Assembly: GCF_042138895.1 (NCBI RefSeq) | Contig: NZ_JBHIKW010000012.1 | Location: 62,001 to 126,000 of the forward strand | Direction: 5' to 3' | Length of the DNA stretch: 64,000 nt | DNA from: Cedecea selenatireducens | GTDB taxonomy: Bacteria; Pseudomonadota; Gammaproteobacteria; Enterobacterales; Enterobacteriaceae | Shown here: positions 1-7,980 of the stretch, in pieces | Layout of the letters: the number at the start of each line of letters is the position of its first letter | Position numbering within the stretch: position 1 is the first letter of the stretch | Notes under the pieces: generated by a model | Database searches by the model: none | Seen by the model: only the letters and a program-made list of their open reading frames with translations | Told to the model about the DNA's origin: nothing | Translations under genes and position numbers: made by a program

Positions 1-1
1 C

Positions 2-577
2 CTGGTGAGCGTGCTGGTGTTCGCCGCCATGTCTTTCCCGACCTTTTTCCTCTGCCTGTTGCTTATCAAATGGTTCGCGGTGGATCTGCACTGGCTGCCG
101 GTCGGCGGCATGACCAATACCGGCAGCGACGCAACCGGCTGGGCCTACGTGGTGCAGGTTGCCGCCCACCTTGTGCTGCCCGTCCTCGCCCTGGTGATGC
201 TGCAGGCAGGCAGCCTGACGCGCTATTTCCGCGCCAGCATGCTGGACGTAGTAAAGATGGACTTTATCCGCACCGCCCGCGCCAAAGGGCTGCGCGAGCG
301 CACCGTTATCCTCAAACACGCCCTGCGCAACGCGCTGCTGCCGATCATCACCCTGCTGGGCTTTGAGCTGCCGGGGCTGTTTTCAGGCGCGATCATTACC
401 GAAAAAGTCTTTAACTGGCCGGGCGCGGGCCACATTCATATTGATTCACTCGCCGCCCGTGATTACCCGGTGCTGATGGGCTTCACGCTGTTTCTGGCGG
501 TGCTGACGATCCTCGGCAACCTGATTGCCGATGTGCTTTACGCGTGGGCCGACCCGCGCATTCGTGTGAGGTCGTGA
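2..577 (+). CDS. Peptide ABC transporter permease, DppB/GsiC type (5' end cut by window)
   Basis: Inner-membrane permease of a peptide/opine/nickel-type ABC importer. The reading frame is open from the first bases, so the N-terminus lies outside the window and only the last ~190 residues are seen. They contain several hydrophobic helices and the cytoplasmic EAA loop that docks the ATPase (around DFIRTARAKGL), followed by the ITEKVFNWPGAG segment typical of DppB/OppB permeases. The stop overlaps the start of the next gene (TGATG), so the genes are translationally coupled. The substrate cannot be told because the binding-protein gene is not in view. Confidence 0.9.
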   Translation: MVSVLVFAAMSFPTFFLCLLLIKWFAVDLHWLPVGGMTNTGSDATGWAYVVQVAAHLVLPVLALVMLQAGSLTRYFRASMLDVVKMDFIRTARAKGLRERTVILKHALRNALLPIITLLGFELPGLFSGAIITEKVFNWPGAGHIHIDSLAARDYPVLMGFTLFLAVLTILGNLIADVLYAWADPRIRVRS

Positions 578-1524
578 TGTTAAGCTCTCTGTTTTCTACC
601 AATCGCCGCCTGCGCAAGGCGGAAATCCCGGCGCTGGCGCAGGTCACGCCTTCGCCGTGGCGTCAGGCCTGGCAGGCGCTGAGGCGCAACCATCTGGCGA
701 TGTTGTGCCTGATTTTGCTGATGGTGATGGCGGTATGGTGCGCGTTTGGGCCGCTCTGGTCGCCGTGGAAAGACGACGCCACCGACGCGCTGATGATCAA
801 CAAACCTCCGGGCGAAGTGCACTGGCTGGGCACCGACTTCCTCGGGCGTGACGTCTACACCCGCCTGCTGCTTGCCGGGCGCATCTCGTTAATCATCGGC
901 CTGTTGACCATGCTGCTATCGGTCACCCTCGGCTACCTGCTCGGCGCGGTTTCCGGCTACCTGGGCGGCTGGACCGACAAACTGATTATGCGCCTGGCAG
1001 ATCTGGTGATGACCATTCCCAGCCTGCCGCTGCTGATCGTCGCGGGCGCGATGCTGTCGGAGCTCGACTTCTCGCCGGACTCGCGTATTTACATGGTGGT
1101 AATCATGCTGAGCCTGCTGGAGTGGCCGAAGCTGGCGCGACTGGTGCGCGGGCAAATCCTTTCTCTGCGCGAACGCGACTTTATGCTGGCAACTCGCGTG
1201 CTGGGCCTATCCGCCCGCCGTCGCCTGTTCGGCCACCTGCTGCCGAACACCATTCCAATTCTGGTGGTCATGGCCACCATGGCGGTGGCAAACGCCATTC
1301 TGATGGAGTCGGCGCTGAGCTACCTGGGCCTCGGCGTCGTGCCGCCCACCCCTTCCTGGGGCAATATGATGGACAGCGCCAACAGCCTGATCGACTTCCA
1401 GCGCCGCCCGTGGTTATGGATGCCGCCGGGAATAGCCATTTTTATCACCGTGATCGCGATTAACGTGCTGGGCGACGGCCTGCGCGACGCGCTGGACCCG
1501 AAAATGAAGCGAGGCGTGAAATGA
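577..1524 (+). CDS. Peptide ABC transporter permease, DppC/OppC type
   Basis: Second permease subunit, 315 residues. An upstream in-frame ATG at 544 exists, but the ATG at 577 overlaps the preceding stop and begins a normal DppC-like N-terminus, so it is preferred. A first membrane helix (about residues 40-60) is followed by the LGTDFLGRDVYTRLL motif that precedes the transmembrane core in this family. The EAA-type loop lies near REREDFMLATRVLGL-like sequence, and the SALSYLGLGVVPPTPSWG segment near the C-terminus is characteristic. It forms the translocation channel with the upstream DppB-type protein. Confidence 0.93.
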   Translation: MLSSLFSTNRRLRKAEIPALAQVTPSPWRQAWQALRRNHLAMLCLILLMVMAVWCAFGPLWSPWKDDATDALMINKPPGEVHWLGTDFLGRDVYTRLLLAGRISLIIGLLTMLLSVTLGYLLGAVSGYLGGWTDKLIMRLADLVMTIPSLPLLIVAGAMLSELDFSPDSRIYMVVIMLSLLEWPKLARLVRGQILSLRERDFMLATRVLGLSARRRLFGHLLPNTIPILVVMATMAVANAILMESALSYLGLGVVPPTPSWGNMMDSANSLIDFQRRPWLWMPPGIAIFITVIAINVLGDGLRDALDPKMKRGVK

Positions 1525-2501
1525 GCGAAGCGCTGATTGAGTTTAACAACCTCTCCCTCTCCTTCGCCGGAGAGCAGGGCCGCGTGCGCGCCGTGCAGGA
1601 CGTGTCGTTTACCGTTCATGCCGGGCAAACCGTTGGCGTCGTCGGGGAGTCCGGCTGTGGCAAAAGCGTGACCGCCATGTCGCTGATGGGTTTACTCCCT
1701 CCACAGGCCGCGCGGATTGACGGCGGCGAGATCCTCTTTCAGGGCAAGAACCTGCTCGGCCTTAAGCCTGCGCAAATGGCAGATTTACGCGGCAACGAGC
1801 TGGCTATGATTTTCCAGGAGCCGATGACCGCCCTGAATCCGGTGCTGACCATCGGCGATCAGCTTTGTGAGCCGCCGATCCGTCATCGCGGAGAAACGCC
1901 GAAAGCCGCCTGGAACCTGGCGACACAAATGCTGACCGACGTCGGGCTGGCGCGAGCGGAGAGCCTGATGGCCAGCTATCCGCATCAGCTCTCCGGCGGC
2001 ATGCTGCAACGGGTAATGATCGCCATGGCGCTGAGCTGCCGGCCAAAACTGCTGATCGCCGATGAGCCCACCACGGCGCTGGACGTGACCGTTCAGGCTC
2101 AGATCCTCCGCCTGCTGCGGGATCAGGCGCGCCAGCACCACATGGCGCTGATGCTGATCACCCACGATCTCGGCGTTATCGCCCAAATGGCGGAGCACGT
2201 CGTGGTGATGTATGCCGGGCGCATCGTCGAACAAGGGCCAACGGCTGACGTACTCCGCCATCCGCTGCACCCGTATACCAAAGGGCTGATCGCTTCCCGG
2301 CCGGTGCCCGGCGAGCGCCGCCGCAGGCTCTATTCGATCCCCGGTCAGGTCCCCGATTTGGCTGCCCTGCCGCCTTACTGCGCCTTTACCGATCGCTGCG
2401 AGCACGCCACCGATCGCTGCCGCCAGGGCATTCCGGCGCTGCTCGGCCAGCGGCGACAGGCCGCCTGTTTCTACAGCGAGTTAGCGGAGTCCGCATCGTG
2501 A
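1521..2501 (+). CDS. Peptide ABC transporter ATP-binding protein, DppD/OppD type
   Basis: Cytoplasmic ATPase subunit, 326 residues. It has the Walker A motif GESGCGKS (about residue 43), the signature LSGGMLQRVMIA, Walker B LLIADEPTTALD and the H-loop LITHDLGV. The C-terminal oligopeptide-transporter extension carries cysteines in the pattern CAFTDRCEHATDRC, which in DppD/OppD relatives bind an iron-sulfur cluster. The start overlaps the previous stop by four bases (ATGA). It pairs with the next gene as a heterodimeric ATPase. Confidence 0.94.
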   Translation: MSEALIEFNNLSLSFAGEQGRVRAVQDVSFTVHAGQTVGVVGESGCGKSVTAMSLMGLLPPQAARIDGGEILFQGKNLLGLKPAQMADLRGNELAMIFQEPMTALNPVLTIGDQLCEPPIRHRGETPKAAWNLATQMLTDVGLARAESLMASYPHQLSGGMLQRVMIAMALSCRPKLLIADEPTTALDVTVQAQILRLLRDQARQHHMALMLITHDLGVIAQMAEHVVVMYAGRIVEQGPTADVLRHPLHPYTKGLIASRPVPGERRRRLYSIPGQVPDLAALPPYCAFTDRCEHATDRCRQGIPALLGQRRQAACFYSELAESAS

Positions 2502-3463
2502 ACAATCAGTACGTTATTGAAGTCGAAGGACTCAAAAAACACTTCCCGCTACGTGACGGGCTGTTCGGCCAGCAAACCGGCGAGCTTCGCGCGGTCGACG
2601 GCGTCAGCTTTAACATTCGTCAGGGCACGATTTTCGGCCTGGTAGGCGAGTCCGGCAGCGGGAAAACCACCGTTGGGCGCACCCTGCTCGGCCTGTATGA
2701 CAAAACCGCCGGCAGCGTGAAATATCGCGGCAAAGAGCTAAGCGAGCTGAGCGCCAAAGAGTCGCGGGCGCTGCGGCCTAAAATTCAGCTCGTCTTTCAG
2801 GATCCCTACAGCTCGCTAAACCCACGCATCCGCGTAGGAGACGCCATCGGCGAGGCGATGCTGGAGCACAAGCTTTGCACCCGCGCCGAACTGCGGGATA
2901 ACGTGTTGGAAGTAATGAATATTTGCGGCCTTTCGCCTCAGCATTACAACCGCTTCCCGCACGAGTTCTCCGGCGGCCAGCGCCAGCGCATTGGCATCGC
3001 CCGTGCGCTGATCCTTAACCCCGATTTTATTATCGCGGATGAACCGATTTCGGCGCTCGACGTTTCCATTCAGGCGCAGATCATCAATCTGTTTTCCGAT
3101 CTGCGCGACGAACGCGGCGTGACGTTCCTGTTTATCTCGCACGATCTCGGCGTGGTGGAACACCTGTGCGACGACGTGGCGGTGATGTACCTCGGCCAGC
3201 TGGTGGAAACCGCCAGCCGCGACGTGCTATTCAGCCAGCCGCTGCACCCGTATACCCAGGCACTGCTGGCCGCGGTCCCGACGCTGGATCCAAACAGCGA
3301 GCCGGTGGCCGCTATTCAGGGCGAAATCCCCGATCCTTCTCACCCGCCTTCCGGCTGCCGCTTCTCCTCGCGCTGCCCGCTGGTGACCGACCGCTGCCGC
3401 CAGGAAGTCCCCGTGCTGCGTGAAGTGGGCCACGCTCACCGCGTCGCGTGCCATTTGGTTTAG
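2498..3463 (+). CDS. Peptide ABC transporter ATP-binding protein, DppF/OppF type
   Basis: Second ATPase of the importer, 321 residues, starting at a GTG that overlaps the previous stop (GTGA). Walker A is GESGSGKTT, the signature is FSGGQRQRIGIARAL, Walker B is FIIADEPISALD and the switch is FISHDLGVVEHL. The C-terminal cysteine motif CRFSSRCPLVTDRC is present. It closes the operon; the stop is only 9 bp from the stop of the convergent exporter gene, with no obvious separate terminator between them. Confidence 0.94.
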   Translation: MNNQYVIEVEGLKKHFPLRDGLFGQQTGELRAVDGVSFNIRQGTIFGLVGESGSGKTTVGRTLLGLYDKTAGSVKYRGKELSELSAKESRALRPKIQLVFQDPYSSLNPRIRVGDAIGEAMLEHKLCTRAELRDNVLEVMNICGLSPQHYNRFPHEFSGGQRQRIGIARALILNPDFIIADEPISALDVSIQAQIINLFSDLRDERGVTFLFISHDLGVVEHLCDDVAVMYLGQLVETASRDVLFSQPLHPYTQALLAAVPTLDPNSEPVAAIQGEIPDPSHPPSGCRFSSRCPLVTDRCRQEVPVLREVGHAHRVACHLV

Positions 3464-3472
3464 ATCCACGAT

Positions 3473-5092
3473 TCAGGCAGACAGCGGCCTGACCACGCTG
3501 TCTGCCACCACTTTCCCGGACTCCAGCTTAATTAGCCTGTCCGCCAGCGGGAAATAGCGGTCGTCGTGGGTAATGGCGAGCACCGTTTTGCCCTCCGCTT
3601 TTAACATTGGCAGCAGCACCTTGTAGAACACCTCTTTAAAGCCGGGATCCTGGTCCGCCGCCCACTCGTCAAACAGATAGAAAGGCCGGTTTTCCAGCCA
3701 GGCCTGCAGCAGCGCGAGGCGTTTACGCTGCCCCTGGGAAAGCGCGGTTGTCGAAAAACGCCCGTCGCGGAAGGCCACTTTGTGGTCGAGCTTCAGCAGA
3801 TGCAGCAGCTTATTCACCTGGTCCACCGTGCGCTCATGCACGTTGTCCACGTCATCAAACAGGAAGAAGTCATTGAACACCACGGCGAAGTGCTGGCGGT
3901 AGATTTCACGCTGCTCCGCCGTAACCTGCATACCGTTAAGCCTGATTTCACCGCCGTCCGGCGGGTAAAGGCCAACCAGCAAATTCGCCAGCGTGGTTTT
4001 CCCGCTGCCGTTGCCGCCCACCAGAAAGACCAGCTCGCCCCGGGTGAAGCAAAGATTGAGCGGCCCGAGGGTAAAACGTTCACCCTCCTCGCCCTGATAT
4101 TCGTAGCGAATGTCCGTCAGCTCGAGGCTGTCAAAATGGGGCGGCCTTTTCAGCGGCAGCAGCTTTTCCTGCGGCAGATCGGCTTTAAGCTGGGCGATTC
4201 GCTGGAGCGCGATGCGGGCGCTGGTCAGCGTTGGCAAGGCCGAGAGCACGCCCTCTACCGGCACAATCATGTACAGAAAAATCATCGTATAACCGGTCAT
4301 CACCGCCGGGCTAAGCGCCAGGGACTCCCGCAGCCAATAAAGCACCACGCCGATAAACGCGAAGAACAGCACGCTGCCCCAGCTTTTTGCCAGGCCATAA
4401 AACACGTAGCCCCGCGTGCGTTCGAGGCGAACCGCTTCGATATTTTCGCTCAGCGGCCCGTCGACGAAATGCCGCCTGCGCGGTGGGTTAAGGCGAAACT
4501 CACGTCCGCCGTCGAACAGTTTCTTGCACTGGGCAATCAGCGTATCTTCCCGCTGCCGTGAGCTACGCAGCAGCCCCAGCGCTTTGCCGTGGGCGGCGCG
4601 GTAGCCCATTGCGCCCAGGCCAAGCACCAGCAGCGCCAGCAGCAAAACCTGCCACGACAGCGTGCCGAGGTAGATCAGGCAGCCGACAATCGCCGCCCCA
4701 TAGATAAGCAGCCCCGGCAGGCTGACGAAAAAGACCACCAGCGTGTCGAGATCCTGCGTCAGAATAGACACCGCCTTTGCCATGCCGGTTTTCTCCAGCT
4801 GTGCCCAGGCGGTTTGGCTGACGTGATTCACCACGTCTTTACGCAAGGTCGCCTTCACCTTTTGCCCGAGCCACATAAACAGCGTTTCAGCCAGCACGCG
4901 AGTGGTGAGCATCAGCGCGGCAAGAAGCACAAACTTCAGCGCCACATCGGCCAGCCCATCGGGCGGCAGCGTCAGGCTATGGTTGATCACCGCCAGCAGC
5001 GAGGCGTTGCTGAGCCCGCTGACCACGCTGGCAAAGGCAGCCAGTGCCAGCCAGCCGCCCACCAGGCGGAACAGCATCATTAACAGAGACAT
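3473..5092 (-). CDS. Cyclic-peptide/siderophore ABC exporter, SyrD/PvdE family
   Basis: Half-size ABC exporter of 539 residues with a six-helix membrane domain (about residues 1-300) fused to a C-terminal ATPase: Walker A GGNGSGKTT, signature LSQGQRKRLALLQAW, Walker B FYLFDEWAADQDP and switch ITHDDRY. The altered signature (LSQGQ) and the DEWAADQDP Walker B are typical of the cyclic-peptide transporter family that includes SyrD, PvdE and YojI. A good ribosome site (aaggaag) precedes the ATG. It is first downstream of fhuB-like genes on the same strand, so a role in siderophore release, or in recycling across the inner membrane, is likely but not proven. Confidence 0.85.
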   Translation of the reverse strand: MSLLMMLFRLVGGWLALAAFASVVSGLSNASLLAVINHSLTLPPDGLADVALKFVLLAALMLTTRVLAETLFMWLGQKVKATLRKDVVNHVSQTAWAQLEKTGMAKAVSILTQDLDTLVVFFVSLPGLLIYGAAIVGCLIYLGTLSWQVLLLALLVLGLGAMGYRAAHGKALGLLRSSRQREDTLIAQCKKLFDGGREFRLNPPRRRHFVDGPLSENIEAVRLERTRGYVFYGLAKSWGSVLFFAFIGVVLYWLRESLALSPAVMTGYTMIFLYMIVPVEGVLSALPTLTSARIALQRIAQLKADLPQEKLLPLKRPPHFDSLELTDIRYEYQGEEGERFTLGPLNLCFTRGELVFLVGGNGSGKTTLANLLVGLYPPDGGEIRLNGMQVTAEQREIYRQHFAVVFNDFFLFDDVDNVHERTVDQVNKLLHLLKLDHKVAFRDGRFSTTALSQGQRKRLALLQAWLENRPFYLFDEWAADQDPGFKEVFYKVLLPMLKAEGKTVLAITHDDRYFPLADRLIKLESGKVVADSVVRPLSA

Positions 5093-5125
5093 TGTTGCTT
5101 CCTTTTCGACATTACTCTCCCGGCG

Positions 5126-7123
5126 CTATTGTTGATGTGTATGCGCCCGGCTACGGATCAGCGGCCATACCAGCAGCGGTACGCCGACCAGCGACGCCAC
5201 CAGCCCCACGGGCAGCTGACGCGGATAAAGAAAATTGCGCCCCATCCAGTCCGCCAGCACCATAATCAGCGCCGACAGCAGCGCGGCGGTGAACAGCTGC
5301 GCCATCGGGCGTTTTGCCCCCATCTTGCGCGCCAGGTGCGGCCCCAGCAGCCCGACAAACGACACCGGGCCGACGATCAGCGTGGCAAGCCCGGTCATCA
5401 AGGCGGCCAGCGCCAGCACGCTAATCCTCGCTTTCGCCACGTTCACGCCTAGCGAGCCGCTCACCTGCCCGAGGGGCAACAGCAGCAGCCAGCGTTTGCA
5501 GAGTGGAGAAAGCGCAAGCAGCACCAGCATGGCGAAGAACACGCCGATGGCGATGCCGTTGTTGACGTAGTAAGTGCTGCCGGTCATCAGCTGCAACAGC
5601 ATTGAGCTGGCCTGCCGGTTATTGAGCATCACGATGCTGGCGATGGCCTGGAACAGCGCGTTCAGCGCCAGGCCGTTCAGCAGCACCCGCTGCGGGTTAA
5701 AGGCGCTCTGGCGGCTGCTCCACAGCGTCACCAGCAGGCTTATTAATGCCCCGGCAGCGCTGCTGAGGATCATCAGTCCCGTGCCTCCGCCAGGAAACAG
5801 CAGCAGAAACGCCGTCACGCCCATGGCCGCCCCGCCGCCGATGCCGAGGATCTCCGGGCTTGCCAGCGGGTTGCCGCTGATGCGCTGCATCAGCACGCCC
5901 GCCGAGGCTAACAAGGCTCCGGAGCTTAATGCCGCCAGCAGCCGCGGGAGCCGCATCGGCAACAGAGCGTGCTGTTCCGCAAGCGTCGTCCAGTGCCAGC
6001 CGTGCAGCCCCTGCCCGACAAACAGCGACAGCACGATAGCCACCAGCAGCAGCGCAAAGGCCATGCCCGCCGGGAAGCGCCCGCCACCCGCCTCGCCTTC
6101 CCAGGCCGAAGGCGTGGTGTCCAGCACCTGATGCCGGGCTTTAGAGGCCAGCAGGATCAGCAGCGGCCCGCCGGTTAAGGCGGTTAGCATGCCGACGGGC
6201 AGCAGTTGCCCGTCCAGCAGCGTAATGCGACTCACGCAAAGGTCGGTGAACCACAGCAAACCGGCGCCGATAAGCAGCGAATGGCAGAGCATTTGCCGCG
6301 TGGTTCGCGCCCCACCTGACCGGGCCAGGTGCGGTGCGGCGAGCCCGATAAAACCAATCACCCCGACGCTATTAATGATGAAAGCGCTCATCACTAAAGC
6401 CAGCGCCATCGCCGCCGAACGGATCAGCAGCGGAGAAGCACCTAAGCTGCTCACCATCGCCTCCGGCAGCCTGAGCAGCGCCAGCGGGCGAAGCAACAAC
6501 AGCAATGCCAGCAAACACAGCCCCAGCCAGGGCAGGATCGTCGTCACGCCGCCCCAGTCCTGCTGCGCCAGCGAGCCGCCGCCCCACATCAGCACCGACA
6601 GCAGAAAACGATCGTTGATTACCGCCATGATCATCGTCAGCGAGCCACACCACAGGTTGACCAGCATCCCCGCCTGAATCATCACCAGCGGCGACAGGCG
6701 CTGCCGCCACGCAAGCAGCAGAACCAGCAGCAAAGCGGCAAGTTCCCCGGTAATCACCACGCCGGTGCGCGCCGTTAGCAGCGTGGCCGGGAACCACATC
6801 GAAGCCACGCCTAAAGCCAGCGTCGCACCGGAGGTCATGCCGAGGGTAATCGGCTCCGCCAGCGGATTGCGCAGCGCCCGCTGCATCAGCCAGCCGCAAA
6901 TCGCCAGCCCCGCGCCGCCGAGCCACGCCATCACCTGCTGCGGGAACCACATGGAATGCAGGATCACCGCCTGCGCATCCGGCATCTGCGAGCTGAACAG
7001 CACGCTCAGGCCGTGAACAAGCCCGCCGTGCTGCGCCACGCTTTGCAGCGCCACGATCAGGCTTGCCGCCCAGAGTGCGGCTATCAGCAGCCAGGAAGCC
7101 GTCGTTTTTCCCGTCTCAGCCAC
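5126..7123 (-). CDS. fhuB: Fe(3+)-hydroxamate ABC transporter permease, FhuB-like double-length
   Basis: Inner-membrane permease of 665 residues, the length of E. coli FhuB (about 660). It is an internal duplication: each half has about ten hydrophobic helices and a copy of the iron-permease motif (GFIGLAAPHLAR in the first half, SFVGLLGPHLAR in the second) that contacts the ATPase. It starts at GTG, overlapping the fhuD-like gene by 8 bp. The usual ATPase partner FhuC is not encoded here, so it presumably uses one made elsewhere. The symbol reflects family, not proven orthology. Confidence 0.85.
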   Translation of the reverse strand: MAETGKTTASWLLIAALWAASLIVALQSVAQHGGLVHGLSVLFSSQMPDAQAVILHSMWFPQQVMAWLGGAGLAICGWLMQRALRNPLAEPITLGMTSGATLALGVASMWFPATLLTARTGVVITGELAALLLVLLLAWRQRLSPLVMIQAGMLVNLWCGSLTMIMAVINDRFLLSVLMWGGGSLAQQDWGGVTTILPWLGLCLLALLLLLRPLALLRLPEAMVSSLGASPLLIRSAAMALALVMSAFIINSVGVIGFIGLAAPHLARSGGARTTRQMLCHSLLIGAGLLWFTDLCVSRITLLDGQLLPVGMLTALTGGPLLILLASKARHQVLDTTPSAWEGEAGGGRFPAGMAFALLLVAIVLSLFVGQGLHGWHWTTLAEQHALLPMRLPRLLAALSSGALLASAGVLMQRISGNPLASPEILGIGGGAAMGVTAFLLLFPGGGTGLMILSSAAGALISLLVTLWSSRQSAFNPQRVLLNGLALNALFQAIASIVMLNNRQASSMLLQLMTGSTYYVNNGIAIGVFFAMLVLLALSPLCKRWLLLLPLGQVSGSLGVNVAKARISVLALAALMTGLATLIVGPVSFVGLLGPHLARKMGAKRPMAQLFTAALLSALIMVLADWMGRNFLYPRQLPVGLVASLVGVPLLVWPLIRSRAHTHQQ

Positions 7124-7976
7124 GTTGCCACCCCGTCACAATTTGCCCCAGCGCTTCGGCTATACGTGTCGCCGTCACCAGCGCGCCGCCGGAATTGAAT
7201 TTTTGCGCAGGGAAAGCCAGCTGAGGCTGAGAAGTCAGCGGCAGGCGCTGCCACAGCAATGAACTTTGCCAGCGCTGAATCAGCGGCAGCTGGCCATCTT
7301 CCGGCAACAGGATCAGCCCGGCATCTTCCGTGCCGATGCGCGCCAGCTCGACCATCGCTTCACCCTGGGAATTAACGCCGCCTTGCCAGGCATTACGGAA
7401 CCCGCAGCGGGTTAAGACATCTCCCGCAAGGCTGCCTGCGCCGTACAGCCGCATATGCAGGGCGTCTATCAGCGTGGCGATCAGTAGCGGGCGTCGATAA
7501 GCCTGAGCAGCTTCTCTGGCACGAAGCGCAGCCTGCTCAAAAGCAGCAGTAACCTCACGAGCCTGAGGTTCACGCTGCAGCACGATAGCCAGCTTATTGA
7601 GGGCAATTTTCCATTCGGCGAGGCTGCCGGTTGGCAGGGTAAGCGTCGGCGCGATGCGCTCCAGCTGGGGCTTGAGCAGCGCATGGCCTGGGGTGATCAC
7701 CATAAGATCGGGCTTCAGCGCGTACAGCGTCTCGAGGTTCGGCTGAAACAGCAGGCCAATATCCACCACGCTGGCGGGCAGTTCCGGGGTGCCAATCAGC
7801 TTACGGTACCAGTCGGGAGCAGAAACCGACTGCGGCGTGACGCCGAGCGCCAGAATCAGCTCGGTCAGCCCCCAGTCGAGCACGGCCAGGCGCTGCGGAG
7901 GACCTGAAACGGCACCAGCCGCCCCGATAAACGGGGCAGCCAGCGCAAAGGTTAGTAAACGTCTGCGGGAGAGCAT
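7116..7976 (-). CDS. fhuD: Periplasmic ferric-hydroxamate-type siderophore-binding protein, FhuD-like
   Basis: Substrate-binding protein of 286 residues. The N-terminus (SRRRLLTFALAAP) is an arginine-rich signal sequence resembling a twin-arginine leader, as in E. coli FhuD. The mature part has the ordinary class III binding-protein pattern: an early VLDWGLTELILALG segment, then VDIGLLFQPNLETLYALKPDLMV. It delivers ferri-siderophore to the FhuB-like permease with which it overlaps. The symbol is by family; E. coli-type fhuACDB order is not conserved here. Confidence 0.82.
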   Translation of the reverse strand: MLSRRRLLTFALAAPFIGAAGAVSGPPQRLAVLDWGLTELILALGVTPQSVSAPDWYRKLIGTPELPASVVDIGLLFQPNLETLYALKPDLMVITPGHALLKPQLERIAPTLTLPTGSLAEWKIALNKLAIVLQREPQAREVTAAFEQAALRAREAAQAYRRPLLIATLIDALHMRLYGAGSLAGDVLTRCGFRNAWQGGVNSQGEAMVELARIGTEDAGLILLPEDGQLPLIQRWQSSLLWQRLPLTSQPQLAFPAQKFNSGGALVTATRIAEALGQIVTGWQRG

Positions 7977-7980
7977 TCGC